In this document: positions 26,806 through 35,954 of the stretch, one piece after another
How positions within the stretch are numbered: the first letter of the stretch is position 1
Layout: every line of letters starts with the position of its first letter
DNA from: G965222535 sp965222535
GTDB taxonomy: Bacteria > Pseudomonadota > Gammaproteobacteria > HK1
Direction of reading: 5' to 3'
Length of the DNA stretch: 64,000 nucleotides
Assembly (NCBI GenBank): GCA_965222535.1
Contig: OZ244957.1
Coordinates: forward strand, 2,232,001-2,296,000
The notes under the pieces: generated by a model
Databases searched by the model: none
Told to the model about the DNA's origin: nothing
Seen by the model: the letters and a program-made list of their open reading frames with translations, nothing else
Made by a program: the position numbers and the translations under genes

Positions 26806-28470
26806 ATGATCCAGCAATCGCTTCGGTTGCTCTCAATCGGCGCGACGCTGATACGCTACGGGCTGGATGAGATCGTCTTTAGTACGCTGCGGCGGCGGTC
26901 ACTGCGGTTGATTTTGTACCTGTTCCCGTGGAATTGGTTTCGCCGCCATCGACAACCGCGGTCGCGGCGCTTGCGCCTGATGCTTGATGAGTTGGGTCCT
27001 ACATTCGTCAAATTCGGTCAGATCATCTCCACCCGGCGCGATCTGTTGCCTGAGGATATCGCCGATGAACTGATCCTGTTACAGGATCACGTTGCGCCAT
27101 TTCCCGGCGCGACCGCAGTGCAGCGCATTGAGGCCGCACTCGACCAACCGCTGGCTGACATATTTGAAACCTTTGATGAGCAGCCAACTGCCTCGGCGTC
27201 GATCGCCCAGGTGCATAACGCCACGCTGAAAGATGGCACGGAGGTGGTGGTCAAAGTGGTGCGTCCAGGGATCAAGCGGATCATTTGTCGGGATGTCGGC
27301 TTGATGTATTTGTTTGCGCGTCTGTTGCAGTATTGTTGGGGTGAAGCGCCGCGGCTGCGCCTTACGGCGATCGTCGCTGAATACGAGTCAGTGATCCATG
27401 GCGAGATGGATATGCTGCGCGAAGCCGCCGCTGCATCCCAGATCCGGCGCAATTTCAAAGACTCGGATCTGCTGTACATACCCGAGGTGTACTGGGATTA
27501 TACGCGCCGTGATATTTTGGTCATGGGGCGCATATCCGGCATCCCTGTCGACGATGTAGCGGTGCTGAAAGCACGGCGCTTCGATCTTAAGCGGCTGGCT
27601 GAGCGTGGCGTGGAGATCTTTTTCATCCAGGTATTGGAACACAATTTCTTTCACGCCGACGCCCACCCAGGGAACCTTTTTGTGAGCGCCGATCAGCCTG
27701 ATAAGCCGTACTATATCAGCGTCGATTTTGGCATCATGGGTACCCTGTCGAGCCGCGATCAGCGCTATATCGCCGATAATATGATGGCTTTTTTCAGCCG
27801 TGATTACCGCCGCGTGTCCGAGCTGCATGTTGAGTCGGGTTGGGTTCCGCCGTACACCAACGTTGAGGAGTTTGAGTTTGCCATCCGCGTGATCTGTGAG
27901 CCGATCCTAGAACAGCCGCTGCATCAGATTTCGTTTGGTCAGTTGTTGCTGCGCCTGTTCCAGACTGCGCATCGCTTCAATATGGAAGTGCAGCCACAGT
28001 TGCTGCTGCTGCAAAAGACGCTGTTGAACATTGAAGGCCTTGGGCGGCAGTTGTACCCTGAGCTGAATGTTTGGGCGATCGCCAAGCCGCTGCTTGAAAG
28101 CTGGATGCGCCGGCAAGCCGGCGTTTCGCGCTTGCTGGGGGATATGGTGCAGCAAATTCCTCAGTGGAGCCGCATACTGCCGGAATTGCCGCTGTTGGCT
28201 CACGGGGTATTGAAGCAACTCCAAGATAAGCGAGCATCGGCGCAGGATCAGGCTGAGCGGCTGCGCGCCGCACGCCGCGCGATCGAGTCCGCCGGTAAGC
28301 GCCTGATATGGGCGCTTACGGCGATCGCCATGTTGACCTTGGCGCTGGTGCTGTTGCTGTTGCCGGTGGCGCTGCCACCTGTCGCTGAGATCCCGCTTCT
28401 CACGTGGTTCTTGGGCGGCGGCGGTGTGGTCCTGTTGTGGGTTGCGTTGCGCTCGCGCTCACGGTCATAG
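26806..28470 (+). CDS. ubiB: Ubiquinone biosynthesis kinase-like protein UbiB
   Basis: A 554-residue ABC1/ADCK atypical kinase needed for ubiquinone synthesis, with ATPase activity reported for the family. The KxGQ motif is in FVKFGQIISTRRDLLP, the Ala-rich nucleotide loop in PTASASIAQVH, the catalytic HADAHPGN near residue 285 and DFGIMG near 308. The C-terminus has two hydrophobic segments (LIWALTAIAMLTLALVLLLL and a second) that anchor it to the inner membrane. ATG 26806 was chosen; a GTG nine bases upstream overlaps ubiJ. Confidence 0.92.
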   Translation: MIQQSLRLLSIGATLIRYGLDEIVFSTLRRRSLRLILYLFPWNWFRRHRQPRSRRLRLMLDELGPTFVKFGQIISTRRDLLPEDIADELILLQDHVAPFPGATAVQRIEAALDQPLADIFETFDEQPTASASIAQVHNATLKDGTEVVVKVVRPGIKRIICRDVGLMYLFARLLQYCWGEAPRLRLTAIVAEYESVIHGEMDMLREAAAASQIRRNFKDSDLLYIPEVYWDYTRRDILVMGRISGIPVDDVAVLKARRFDLKRLAERGVEIFFIQVLEHNFFHADAHPGNLFVSADQPDKPYYISVDFGIMGTLSSRDQRYIADNMMAFFSRDYRRVSELHVESGWVPPYTNVEEFEFAIRVICEPILEQPLHQISFGQLLLRLFQTAHRFNMEVQPQLLLLQKTLLNIEGLGRQLYPELNVWAIAKPLLESWMRRQAGVSRLLGDMVQQIPQWSRILPELPLLAHGVLKQLQDKRASAQDQAERLRAARRAIESAGKRLIWALTAIAMLTLALVLLLLPVALPPVAEIPLLTWFLGGGGVVLLWVALRSRSRS

Positions 28471-28651
28471 CGGGTCGCTGCGAAAACACGCTTTGCGCAG
28501 CTTTTCGCAGCTTTTCGCGCTGTTCAAAGCAACACCGGGAGATTGGCAGCGCGCTCAGTTATGGTGGTTTCGCAATACGCTATGCGCGGCTATCTGTGTT
28601 CCAGCACGAAAAATAATATCCATTAATATCAACACTTTATGGATTTATTCT

Positions 28652-28696
28652 GGGCCCCCCTAGAAAAACCAACTGGGTTGGCTTGTCGAGGTACCC
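28652..28696. repeat. Repeat-family palindrome, solo copy
   Basis: GGGCCCCCCTAGAAAAACC at the left pairs with GGCTTGTCGAGGTACCC at the right around AACTGGGTT. It is a solo terminal palindrome of the dispersed family. Confidence 0.65.
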
Positions 28697-28761
28697 TATA
28701 GGTGTTAATAAGGGCCAAAACAGGATCAATTGGACATTTTGTGAGATCCTCTTTTATGATA

Positions 28762-28806
28762 GGGTACCTCGACAAACTGCACTTCGCTAACTTTTTGAGG
28801 TACCCC
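28762..28806. repeat. Repeat-family palindrome, solo copy
   Basis: GGGTACCTCGACAAACTG and AACTTTTTGAGGTACCCC form the arms around CACTTCGCT, the same CTTCGCT loop seen in other copies. It lies about 140 bp before hppA. Confidence 0.65.
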
Positions 28807-28948
28807 CTTAACGTTTTACTGGTTCGCAAAGCGAACCTTCGCCTGTTGCCCGGCAAGGGCGCATGGCATTTATCAATGGCGCGCAGGCATTCAACAAAAA
28901 AGTCAAGTCGCGCCATTATGCACATTACTTTATTAGGGAAAACGCGAG

Positions 28949-30955
28949 ATGAACAGTAGTGCACTATTGCCAATGGCATTCGGTGTATTGGGTCTTTATG
29001 CAGCGTGGTACATCTATCGCTGGATCATGAAATTCGATGCAGGTGAAGACAAAATCCAAGCAATCGCTGAGTTAATCCATCGTGGCGCAATGGTGTTTAT
29101 GCTGCGCGAATACAAGATGCTGGCTTGGTTTTGTCTTGCTCTGGTGGTGTTTTTGCTGGTCTCTCTTGGGTTTTTCAGCGCCTTCGCTTTTATCGTGGGT
29201 GCTCTGACGAGCGCCGCCGCCGGCTATATCGGGATGATCACCGCGACGCGGGCGAATGTGCGCGCTGCCGCGGCGGCGTATAACAAGGGTGCCGCCGATG
29301 CGCTCAACATTGCCTTTTCCAGCGGCTCGGTGATGGGGCTTGCGGTGGCTTCGCTGGGGCTGCTGGGGCTAGGGGTGTTGTATTTGTTTTTTGGCGGCGA
29401 TCCGCACAGCGCGGAAGTTATCCACGGTTTCGGCATGGGCGCTTCAAGCGTGGCGCTGTTCTCCCGCGTTGGGGGTGGGATCTATACCAAATCGGCCGAT
29501 GTTGGCGCTGATTTGGTGGGTAAAATAGAAATCGGGATCCCTGAAGATGACCCTAGGAACCCCGGCGTTATTGCCGATAATGTGGGTGATAACGTGGGGG
29601 ATGTGGCGGGCATGGGATCGGATATCTTCGAGTCGTACTGCGGCTCGATGATCGCCACCATTGCGATCGCCGCAACGATGGCGGATGTGTGGATTGCACA
29701 ACTAGGGGAGCGTTCGTCGCTGATGTTCCTGCCGCTGGCACTCGCTGCCACCGGCTTGCTGTGTTCCATCGGTGGTTTCTTGGTGGTGCGCATGCAATCA
29801 CAGCGATCGCCCGAGGTAGCGTTGCGTACTGGTACCATCGTGGCCAGTATCGCGTTTATCCTAATCTCATTTTACGTCATTACTGGCATTGTGAGCGTCA
29901 GCGTCAACGTGTGGTGGGCGATGGTGTGCGGTACGCTGGGTGGGATCGTGATCGGATTGGTTACCGAATACTTCACCTCCAGTCGCCCGGTACGCGATAT
30001 CGCCGCTGCGGGCGAGACTGGGCCGGCTACGGTGATCATCAGCGGCTTGTCAATAGGGATGCGCTCGGTGATCATCCCGGTCCTGACTCTTTGCCTGATT
30101 ATCGCTGTCTCCACCCATCTTGCGGGTTTGTATGGCGTTGGTATCGCCGCCGTGGGGATGCTGGCGACGGTTGGCATTACGATGGCCATTGATGCTTACG
30201 GTCCGGTCGCTGATAACGCCGGTGGGATCGCCGAAATGGCCGGTCTCGGGGAAGACACACGGGCGATCACCGATTCGCTGGATGAGCTGGGCAATACCAC
30301 AGCGGCGATCGGCAAGGGCTTTGCGATCGGTGCCGCCGCGCTTGCGGCGCTGGCCATCATCTCTGCCTTTGTCGAAGTGGTCAGCAGTCGTAACCCGGGC
30401 TTCAGCCTGGAACTGAGCAATCCGGAGGTGCTGATTGGCCTCTTCATCGGTGGCATGATCCCCTTTGCGCTGGGTGCGCTGACGATGGAAGCGGTCGGTA
30501 AAGCAGCATTTGAGATGATCCATGAAATCCGGCGCCAATTCCGTGAGATTCCTGGCTTGTTGGACGGTCAAGCCGAGCCCGATACCGAACGTTGCGTGGA
30601 CATTGCGGCGACTGCGGCGCTGCGTAAAATGATCCTGCCGGGGGCGATTGCGATCGTAGCGCCGATGGCGGTCGGTTTGCTGATCAGCGCCGAGGCGCTG
30701 GGCGGCATGTTGGCCGGCGGGTTATTGTGCTGTGTGTTGTTAGCCCTGATGATGGCAAATGCCGGCGGCGCTTGGGATAACGCCAAGAAATACATTGAGA
30801 AAGGCAATTACGGCGGCAAAGGCTCAGATACGCATAAAGCTGCCGTGGTCGGCGATACGGTCGGCGATCCGTTCAAAGATACATCGGGTCCTTCAATGAA
30901 CATTCTGATCAACGTGATGGCCATCGTCAGCTTGGTCATTGCGCCATTGCTGTAG
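28949..30955 (+). CDS. hppA: Membrane-bound ion-translocating pyrophosphatase
   Basis: A 668-residue, about 16-helix pump that couples PPi hydrolysis to H+ (or Na+) transport. The PPi-binding block DVGADLVGKIE, EDDPRNPGVIADNVGDNVGD is at about residues 185-218, and the second acidic block DAYGPVADNAGGIAEM and the final DTVGDPFKDTSGP are intact. GNTTAAIGKGFAIG carries Ala where K+-independent enzymes have Lys, so it belongs to the K+-dependent group; H+ versus Na+ cannot be settled here. With the PPi-type phosphofructokinase at 42.4 kb it suggests pyrophosphate-based energy conservation. Its stop is 24 bp from the convergent ABC gene. Confidence 0.95.
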   Translation: MNSSALLPMAFGVLGLYAAWYIYRWIMKFDAGEDKIQAIAELIHRGAMVFMLREYKMLAWFCLALVVFLLVSLGFFSAFAFIVGALTSAAAGYIGMITATRANVRAAAAAYNKGAADALNIAFSSGSVMGLAVASLGLLGLGVLYLFFGGDPHSAEVIHGFGMGASSVALFSRVGGGIYTKSADVGADLVGKIEIGIPEDDPRNPGVIADNVGDNVGDVAGMGSDIFESYCGSMIATIAIAATMADVWIAQLGERSSLMFLPLALAATGLLCSIGGFLVVRMQSQRSPEVALRTGTIVASIAFILISFYVITGIVSVSVNVWWAMVCGTLGGIVIGLVTEYFTSSRPVRDIAAAGETGPATVIISGLSIGMRSVIIPVLTLCLIIAVSTHLAGLYGVGIAAVGMLATVGITMAIDAYGPVADNAGGIAEMAGLGEDTRAITDSLDELGNTTAAIGKGFAIGAAALAALAIISAFVEVVSSRNPGFSLELSNPEVLIGLFIGGMIPFALGALTMEAVGKAAFEMIHEIRRQFREIPGLLDGQAEPDTERCVDIAATAALRKMILPGAIAIVAPMAVGLLISAEALGGMLAGGLLCCVLLALMMANAGGAWDNAKKYIEKGNYGGKGSDTHKAAVVGDTVGDPFKDTSGPSMNILINVMAIVSLVIAPLL

Positions 30956-30979
30956 CCTGCCTGCGTGCTGCGTTGCGGC

Positions 30980-31765
30980 TCAAAATCTTTCCCATTGCGC
31001 GTTCGGCGTCGGCAGCGTGTCGTCGATGCAACCGTCAAGGAACATGGAGGCAGCGCGGCACGAAGGGGCAGCGAAGAACGCTGCCGCTGGTGATTGCTCG
31101 AGGATCCTGCCGCCGTGCAGGAACACTACGTCATCGGCTAAACGACGCGCCTGAGCAACGTCATGGGTGATCAGCAGTAGCCGTATAGCGCGGGCGCTCG
31201 CTTGCGAAATCAGCCTTTCGATGGCTAAAGTAGCGGCCGGATCTAGCGCAGCGGTGGGTTCATCCAGCAGCAGTATGTCGGGATTCGTCGCTAACGCACG
31301 GGCGATAGCGAGACGTTGCCTTTCACCCGCCGACAGCACTTGCGCGGGGTTGTTGGCATACGCCGATAAGCCGGCGATGGTCAGTAATTCATCGACATGA
31401 TGGGCGCGCTGGCGACGTGCGACACCAGCGGCTGACAGCGCTAACAACAAGTTCCCTCGGACTGATCGGCGGAACATCACCGGCTGCTGGAAGACAACGC
31501 CAATGCGTGGTGCCTGCGCCTTCTCAGGTGGCGCGCCAGCCCAAGTCAATACCCCGCTTGTCGGCGCGATAAGATTCGTCAGTACGCGCAATAATAGGCT
31601 TTTACCAGCGCCGTTATAACCCATCAGCACTGATACCCGCCCACCTTTGTCAAACTTGAGGTTGATGCTGTGCAGCAACCACTTGCGGTCACGCATAAGC
31701 CCGATATTGTTCGCCGCCAGCGGTAATACAGCGTGCTGCTGCGGGCGAGATGCGAAGCACATCAT
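30980..31765 (-). CDS. tupC: Tungstate/molybdate-type ABC transporter ATP-binding protein
   Basis: A 261-residue ABC ATPase with Walker A GYNGAGKS, signature LSAGERQRLAIARAL, Walker B ILLLDEPTAALD and the H-loop ITHD. It overlaps the permease gene by four bases (ATGA), and that permease is of the TupB type, which is why tungstate is the favoured substrate; molybdate or another oxyanion is possible. No ABC membrane fusion is seen. The solute-binding protein TupA is not adjacent. Confidence 0.7.
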   Translation of the reverse strand: MMCFASRPQQHAVLPLAANNIGLMRDRKWLLHSINLKFDKGGRVSVLMGYNGAGKSLLLRVLTNLIAPTSGVLTWAGAPPEKAQAPRIGVVFQQPVMFRRSVRGNLLLALSAAGVARRQRAHHVDELLTIAGLSAYANNPAQVLSAGERQRLAIARALATNPDILLLDEPTAALDPAATLAIERLISQASARAIRLLLITHDVAQARRLADDVVFLHGGRILEQSPAAAFFAAPSCRAASMFLDGCIDDTLPTPNAQWERF

Positions 31766-32469
31766 GTGGTGTGGCGGCGGGGATCGCTGTAGCGCAATGC
31801 CATGACCAGGGTGTTGACGCCAATCGCGATCGCCACCAGCACCACCCCAAGCCCGAGCGCTAGGTTGAGGTTGCCTTTGGAGGTTTCAAGAGTGATCGTG
31901 GTGGTCATTACACGGGTCATGTGGTTGATGTTGCCGCCGACGATAATCACCGCCCCAACTTCTGAGATGGCGCGACCAAAACCTGCCAGCAGCGCGGTGA
32001 TCAGGCTGTAACGCCCGTCCCACAGTAAGACCTGCATGCTTCCCAGCTTGCCGATGCCAAAGACGCGTAATTGTTCGCTATACTCCTGATACAGGTCCTC
32101 AACCGTCTGCCGCGTCAGAGCGGCGATGATCGGCATCACTAATACGCCTTGGGCGATTACCATCGCCTCGGGAGTGTACAATAGCCCCATGCTGCCGAGA
32201 GGCCCGGCGCGCGACAGTAGCAGGTAAATCGCTAAGCCGACAACCACGGGCGGCAGTCCCAGCAGGGCATTGAGTACGATCAGCACCAGACTGCGACCAC
32301 GGAAGCGGGATACGGCGAGAGCAGCACCTGCTGGCAAGCCCACCGCCGCGGCGATTAACACCGCCGACAGGCTGACCCGCAGTGACAAAGTAACGATCTC
32401 AATCAGCTGCTGATCAAGTGACCAGACCAGCCATACGGCATTCTCAAAAGCGGAAAAAACAGTACCCAT
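31762..32469 (-). CDS. tupB: TupB-like ABC transporter permease
   Basis: A 235-residue inner-membrane permease with about five helices. The cytoplasmic EAA-type loop is FGIGKLGSMQVLLWDGRYSLITALLAGFGRAISEVGAVIIVGGNI, whose GRAISEVGAVIIVGGNINHMTRVMTT portion is typical of TupB/WtpB tungstate and molybdate permeases. A substrate-binding subunit would be expected upstream, but 554 bp of non-coding sequence with a repeat follows. Mo/W uptake would serve the cofactor genes moeA and moaB at the window start. Confidence 0.75.
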   Translation of the reverse strand: MGTVFSAFENAVWLVWSLDQQLIEIVTLSLRVSLSAVLIAAAVGLPAGAALAVSRFRGRSLVLIVLNALLGLPPVVVGLAIYLLLSRAGPLGSMGLLYTPEAMVIAQGVLVMPIIAALTRQTVEDLYQEYSEQLRVFGIGKLGSMQVLLWDGRYSLITALLAGFGRAISEVGAVIIVGGNINHMTRVMTTTITLETSKGNLNLALGLGVVLVAIAIGVNTLVMALRYSDPRRHTT

Positions 32470-33023
32470 AATAGAAAGTTAAGCGTTAGGGTGGGAGTGG
32501 ATGAAGCGGTGATTGGATGCGCCTTTGGTGCCATAAAGGGATGTTGACTAGCGGCTGCCGGCGTTGCGTATTCAGGCCAGCATAGCAAGTTCCACAGAGC
32601 GTTCGTTCGGAGTACAATGTGGCAAGCCGTTTCGCCCCTGTTTACGCGCATCAGCAAGCATTGTGCGCTTCAGCACTGCTGGCTTCGCTTGGCGCAGGGG
32701 GTGGTATTCGCAGCGCTGTGAAAATCATCAGCGGGCAAAAATATCAGCGAAAGCGGGATGCTTTATCAATCAACCCTCATCAATCAAAAGGGAACCTCGA
32801 AAAACCTGAGGTTTAGGGGAAGTGGCATCATTGCCTGTAACGTAAGTCATTGATTTATAATCCTTCCACCAATATACAAACCCCATAGGGCACCTTGATT
32901 TATCCGCTTTGCTTAGTTTTTCGAAGTGCCCCAAAGCAACTTTGGACTTGACGCGGCTCTTTGTTAGCCCACTGGAGCGCTTGCGAGAGTTGTTCTTTGG
33001 GATCTGACATGTAAGCGTACATT
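32470..33023. other. Divergent gap between tupB-like and nucleoside transporter genes
   Basis: I find no gene in this 554-bp region. It must hold the promoters for both flanking genes. A full dispersed-repeat copy occupies 32791-32932. The other parts show no strong hairpin or promoter to me, and there is no trace of a tupA solute receptor. Confidence 0.5.
32791..32932. repeat. Palindromic dispersed repeat, compact copy
   Basis: Left end GGAACCTCGAAAAACCTGAG, arm GGTTTAGGGGAAGTGG, core TGTAACGTAAGTCATTGATT and TATAATCCTTCCACCAATA. The right palindrome is AGGGCACCTTGATTTATCCG to GTTTTTCGAAGTGCCCC. About 142 bp; layout matches the copy at 46620-46770. Confidence 0.8.
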
Positions 33024-34274
33024 ATGCAACACTTGCAGAGTATTGTCGGCCTTGCGATCTTACTTGTGATCCTGCGCCTTCTCAGCGAAGCGCCGTCGCG
33101 GATCCGTTGGCGGGTGGCCATGGTGGGGATCGGATTGCAACTGATCCTGGCCGTGTTGCTGCTGAGAATCGCGTTTCTTCAGGACGCATTGGCGGTGGTC
33201 AACAGCGCTGTTGTGGCCCTGCAAACGGCGACCGAGGCGGCCACTGCTTTTGTGTTTGGTTATTTGGGAGGAGGGCCGTTACCGTTTGCCGAAAGCCAAC
33301 CTGGGAAAAGCTATGTCCTCGCTTTTCGTGCGCTGCCTCTGATCGTTGTCGTCAGTGCATTGTCGGCGCTGTTATTTTATTGGGGCGTGTTGCAATGGAT
33401 AGTGAATCTGATTGCGCGCGTGTTGGTGCGCAGCATGGGCATCAGCGGCGCTTTGGGGGTTGGTGCTGCGGCTAATATTTTTATCGGCATGGTTGAGGCA
33501 CCGCTGTTGATCCGGCCTTATTTGGAGCGTATGACACGCTCTGAGCTATTTGCTTTGATGACCTGCGGCATGGCAACTATCGCAGGTACAGTAATGGTGC
33601 TGTACAGCATTTTCTTGGGACATGTGCTCGACAATGCTATCGGTCATATATTGACGGCCTCGCTGCTGTCAGCACCAGCGGCGCTTATGGCGGCACATTT
33701 CATGGTCCCGGGAGATACCAGCGAGCTGCCTGCCGAGATCGAGTACAGTACCACTGGTGGCTATGCAATGGATGCGATCGTGCAGGGTACATTGGCGGGC
33801 TTAAAACTACTGCTGAGCGTGGTGGCGACGCTGCTGGTCTTTATTGCGTTGGTGCATTTGGTCAACCAAATGCTGGCGCTGTTGCCATCTGTTGCAGCGG
33901 CGGATTTGAGTTTGCAGCGGATCCTCGGCTGGATGATGGCACCTTTGGTGTACCTGCTGGGGATACCTTGGGATGAAGCCTTGACTGCGGGTGCCTTGAT
34001 GGGGAGCAAAGTGGTGCTGAATGAATTCATCGCTTACCTCGAATTAGCTGAACTGCCTGAAGGTGCGCTCAGTCCACGGTCACAGTTGATCATGACGTAT
34101 GCGATCTGTGGATTCGCTAACTTGGGCAGCCTTGGGATTATGCTTAGCGGTTTATGTGGCATGGCACCAAGTCGCCGCGAGGTATTTATCTCGCTGGGTT
34201 GGCGTTCGTTGATCTCGGGGACGCTGGCAACCTGTTTTACTGGTTCGATAATCGGCTTGGTGGTATTGTTCTGA
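33024..34274 (+). CDS. Concentrative nucleoside transporter (NupC/CNT family)
   Basis: A 416-residue inner-membrane symporter for nucleosides driven by H+ or Na+. The family motifs are seen: GVGAAANIFIGMVEAPLLIRPYL (the G-x-x-A-N-x-F-x-G-x-x-E-AP pattern), MTCGMATIAGTVMVLY, GALMGSKVVLNEFIAYLEL and ICGFANLGSLGIMLSGL. Length and eight or more helices fit CNT proteins. The MlaA-like gene starts two bases after its stop, so both are likely co-transcribed, although the functions are unrelated. Confidence 0.9.
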   Translation: MQHLQSIVGLAILLVILRLLSEAPSRIRWRVAMVGIGLQLILAVLLLRIAFLQDALAVVNSAVVALQTATEAATAFVFGYLGGGPLPFAESQPGKSYVLAFRALPLIVVVSALSALLFYWGVLQWIVNLIARVLVRSMGISGALGVGAAANIFIGMVEAPLLIRPYLERMTRSELFALMTCGMATIAGTVMVLYSIFLGHVLDNAIGHILTASLLSAPAALMAAHFMVPGDTSELPAEIEYSTTGGYAMDAIVQGTLAGLKLLLSVVATLLVFIALVHLVNQMLALLPSVAAADLSLQRILGWMMAPLVYLLGIPWDEALTAGALMGSKVVLNEFIAYLELAELPEGALSPRSQLIMTYAICGFANLGSLGIMLSGLCGMAPSRREVFISLGWRSLISGTLATCFTGSIIGLVVLF

Positions 34275-34276
34275 CA

Positions 34277-35104
34277 ATGCGCATGCTGTGGCCGGCACGG
34301 CGGCTCTCAAGGTATTGGTATTGGCGGGCGCTGAATCGGGTGCGATTTGCGCCTCCGTCAGCATGCGTTGTACTGATCGTGCTAAGTGGGTTGCTGAACG
34401 GCTGCGCAGCGGGTGGCGTGGCGCACGAGGACGAGGGCAACCGGGATCCATTTGAACCGATCAATCGGGTGGTGTATGCCGCCAATGATGGCATTGATCG
34501 CGTGCTGCTTGGGCCTATCGCCAAGGTTTATTTGTATCTGCCGTTGCCAGTGCGCAGTGGTGTCAGCAGTTTTTTCAGCAACCTTGGCGAGCCGAAAGTC
34601 ATTGTCAATCAACTGCTGCAAGGGAAACCCCGCCTAGCCGTGCAAGATGCGCTGCGATTTACGATTAACTCGACTCTTGGGCTGGGTGGCTTGATCGATA
34701 TCGCGGCCCCCATGGGTCTGGCTGAACATAATGAGGATTTTTCCCAGACGCTAACGCTTTGGGGAGTAGGCGAGGGGCCTTACATCGTTTTTCCATTGTT
34801 GGGGCCAGGGACTTTGCTGGGGCTGCCCGGGCGTATTGTGGATTGGTTTACCAACGCCTCTCGTTATGTTTGTGCAGGGGCATCGTGTATGATTCCGCTG
34901 TCAGCGGTGCAGGCGGTTAATCTGCGAGCGAGTCTTGAGGGTGTGATCAAGCTGCAACGAGAAGCGATCGATCCTTACCTGTTCACGCGTGAGGCCTACC
35001 GACAACAGCGGCGCTTTTTGCGGTACGACGGCCAACCACCAGCGGATGATGATTTTGATGAGGCTGAATTTGACGGCGACGAAGATGACGCTTTGGAGCA
35101 CTAG
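34277..35104 (+). CDS. mlaA: MlaA (VacJ) family outer-membrane lipoprotein
   Basis: A 275-residue lipoprotein that removes mislocalised phospholipids from the outer membrane with the MlaBCDEF system. A lipobox LLNGC follows a basic start and hydrophobic segment (Cys near residue 36). NRDPFEPINRVVYAANDGIDR is the VacJ signature, followed by PVRSGVSSFFSNLGEPKVIVNQLLQGK and LPLLGPGTLLGLPGR-like residues. The C-terminal tail is very acidic (DDDFDEAEFDGDEDD). None of mlaBCDEF is in this window. The ATG at 34277 was chosen because it directly follows the previous stop. Confidence 0.92.
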   Translation: MRMLWPARRLSRYWYWRALNRVRFAPPSACVVLIVLSGLLNGCAAGGVAHEDEGNRDPFEPINRVVYAANDGIDRVLLGPIAKVYLYLPLPVRSGVSSFFSNLGEPKVIVNQLLQGKPRLAVQDALRFTINSTLGLGGLIDIAAPMGLAEHNEDFSQTLTLWGVGEGPYIVFPLLGPGTLLGLPGRIVDWFTNASRYVCAGASCMIPLSAVQAVNLRASLEGVIKLQREAIDPYLFTREAYRQQRRFLRYDGQPPADDDFDEAEFDGDEDDALEH

Positions 35105-35516
35105 TCGGCCTCGCTTTGGCACGGATTGTAAAAGCTAAGGCGGCACGCGCGTTGAGGGGAAGCGCAAAAGTGAGCGTGCGGTCGGCATGTTGTATGTCTG
35201 GCAAGCACAGCATGATGGGGCGCGGCTAACAAGCCATTGCGCTATTATGGGGCACTTCGATAAACCAACTTCGCTGGCTTTCCGAGCTGCCCTGCGAGGC
35301 TTGTCTATATACTGCATCAGCAACGCCTATCACTTTCGGAGATTCTCATCGGCGACAGGGCATTGGGAAGCTGGCTTCAGCAAGATGATAGCCGTTTGTT
35401 TTATAGCGCCCTTCTTCAATAGAACACACAAACAGGCGCTTTCCAGAAAGCGTGTCTTGTTTGATTTCTCAAAGCGCTGTTTGATGCGAAACTTTTATTA
35501 TCCCTGATGCTTTAAT
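35105..35516. other. Gap upstream of tolR; tolQ absent
   Basis: This 412-bp stretch lies where tolQ (about 690 bp) and ybgC would normally be. No open frame resembles TolQ. A repeat palindrome with part of an arm occupies 35249-35309. The last 120 bases are AT-richer (GTTTTATAGCGCCCTTCTTC) and may carry the promoter of the tolR operon. Confidence 0.5.
35249..35309. repeat. Palindromic dispersed repeat, left half
   Basis: GGGGCACTTCGATAAACCAA and CTGGCTTTCCGAGCTGCCC form the palindrome around CTTCGCT. It is followed by TGCGAGGCTTGTCTATA, the start of the inner arm, after which the similarity stops. Confidence 0.65.
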
Positions 35517-35954
35517 ATGCGAAGCCGTTATCAGCGCAAGCGTCTGATCGCTGAGATCAACATTGTGCCCTATATTGATGTCATGCTGGTGTTGTTGATT
35601 ATTTTCATGATCACCGCACCGCTGCTCACACAAGGCGTCAAGATCGATCTGCCGCAAGCAGATGCTGAGATCCTTGATGTCAGCGACAGCAAAAAACCGG
35701 TGGTGGTTGCTGTTGATGCCGCTGGGCTTTATTATTTGAATTACAATGATGACCCTGAGGTGCCGCTTGATGCACAATCGCTGCTGACCCGGGTGAGCGC
35801 GCTGATGCGCCACTACCCAGATATATCGGTTGTGGTTCGCGGGGATCGTAAGGTCGAGTACGGTCAAGTGTTATTGTTGATGACGTTGTTGCAACGTGCG
35901 GGGGTGCCTAACGTGGGATTGATGACGCGAATCCCACGGGAAGACAGCGGATGA
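35517..35954 (+). CDS. tolR: TolR, inner-membrane component of Tol-Pal
   Basis: A 145-residue ExbD/TolR protein that with TolQ uses the proton motive force to energise TolA. A short cytoplasmic start (EINIVPYIDVMLVLLIIFMI) leads into the single helix with the essential Asp (PYIDVMLV); the periplasmic domain follows, with VKIDLPQA and VVVRGDRKVEYGQVL. The stop overlaps tolA by four bases. Its partner tolQ, usually directly upstream, is missing here. Confidence 0.92.
   Translation: MRSRYQRKRLIAEINIVPYIDVMLVLLIIFMITAPLLTQGVKIDLPQADAEILDVSDSKKPVVVAVDAAGLYYLNYNDDPEVPLDAQSLLTRVSALMRHYPDISVVVRGDRKVEYGQVLLLMTLLQRAGVPNVGLMTRIPREDSG

Larger units (their letters stand above)
28471..28948. other. Gap upstream of the pyrophosphatase with two repeat palindromes
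   Basis: No gene is supported in this 478-bp stretch. It contains two separate copies of the repeat palindrome, at 28652-28696 and 28762-28806, about 65 bp apart, with no purine-rich arms between them. Near the start a short direct repeat, GCAGCTTTTCGCAGCTTTTC, occurs at about 28498-28517. The sequence before the start codon carries GGGAAAACGCGAGATG; promoter elements are not obvious. Confidence 0.5.
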
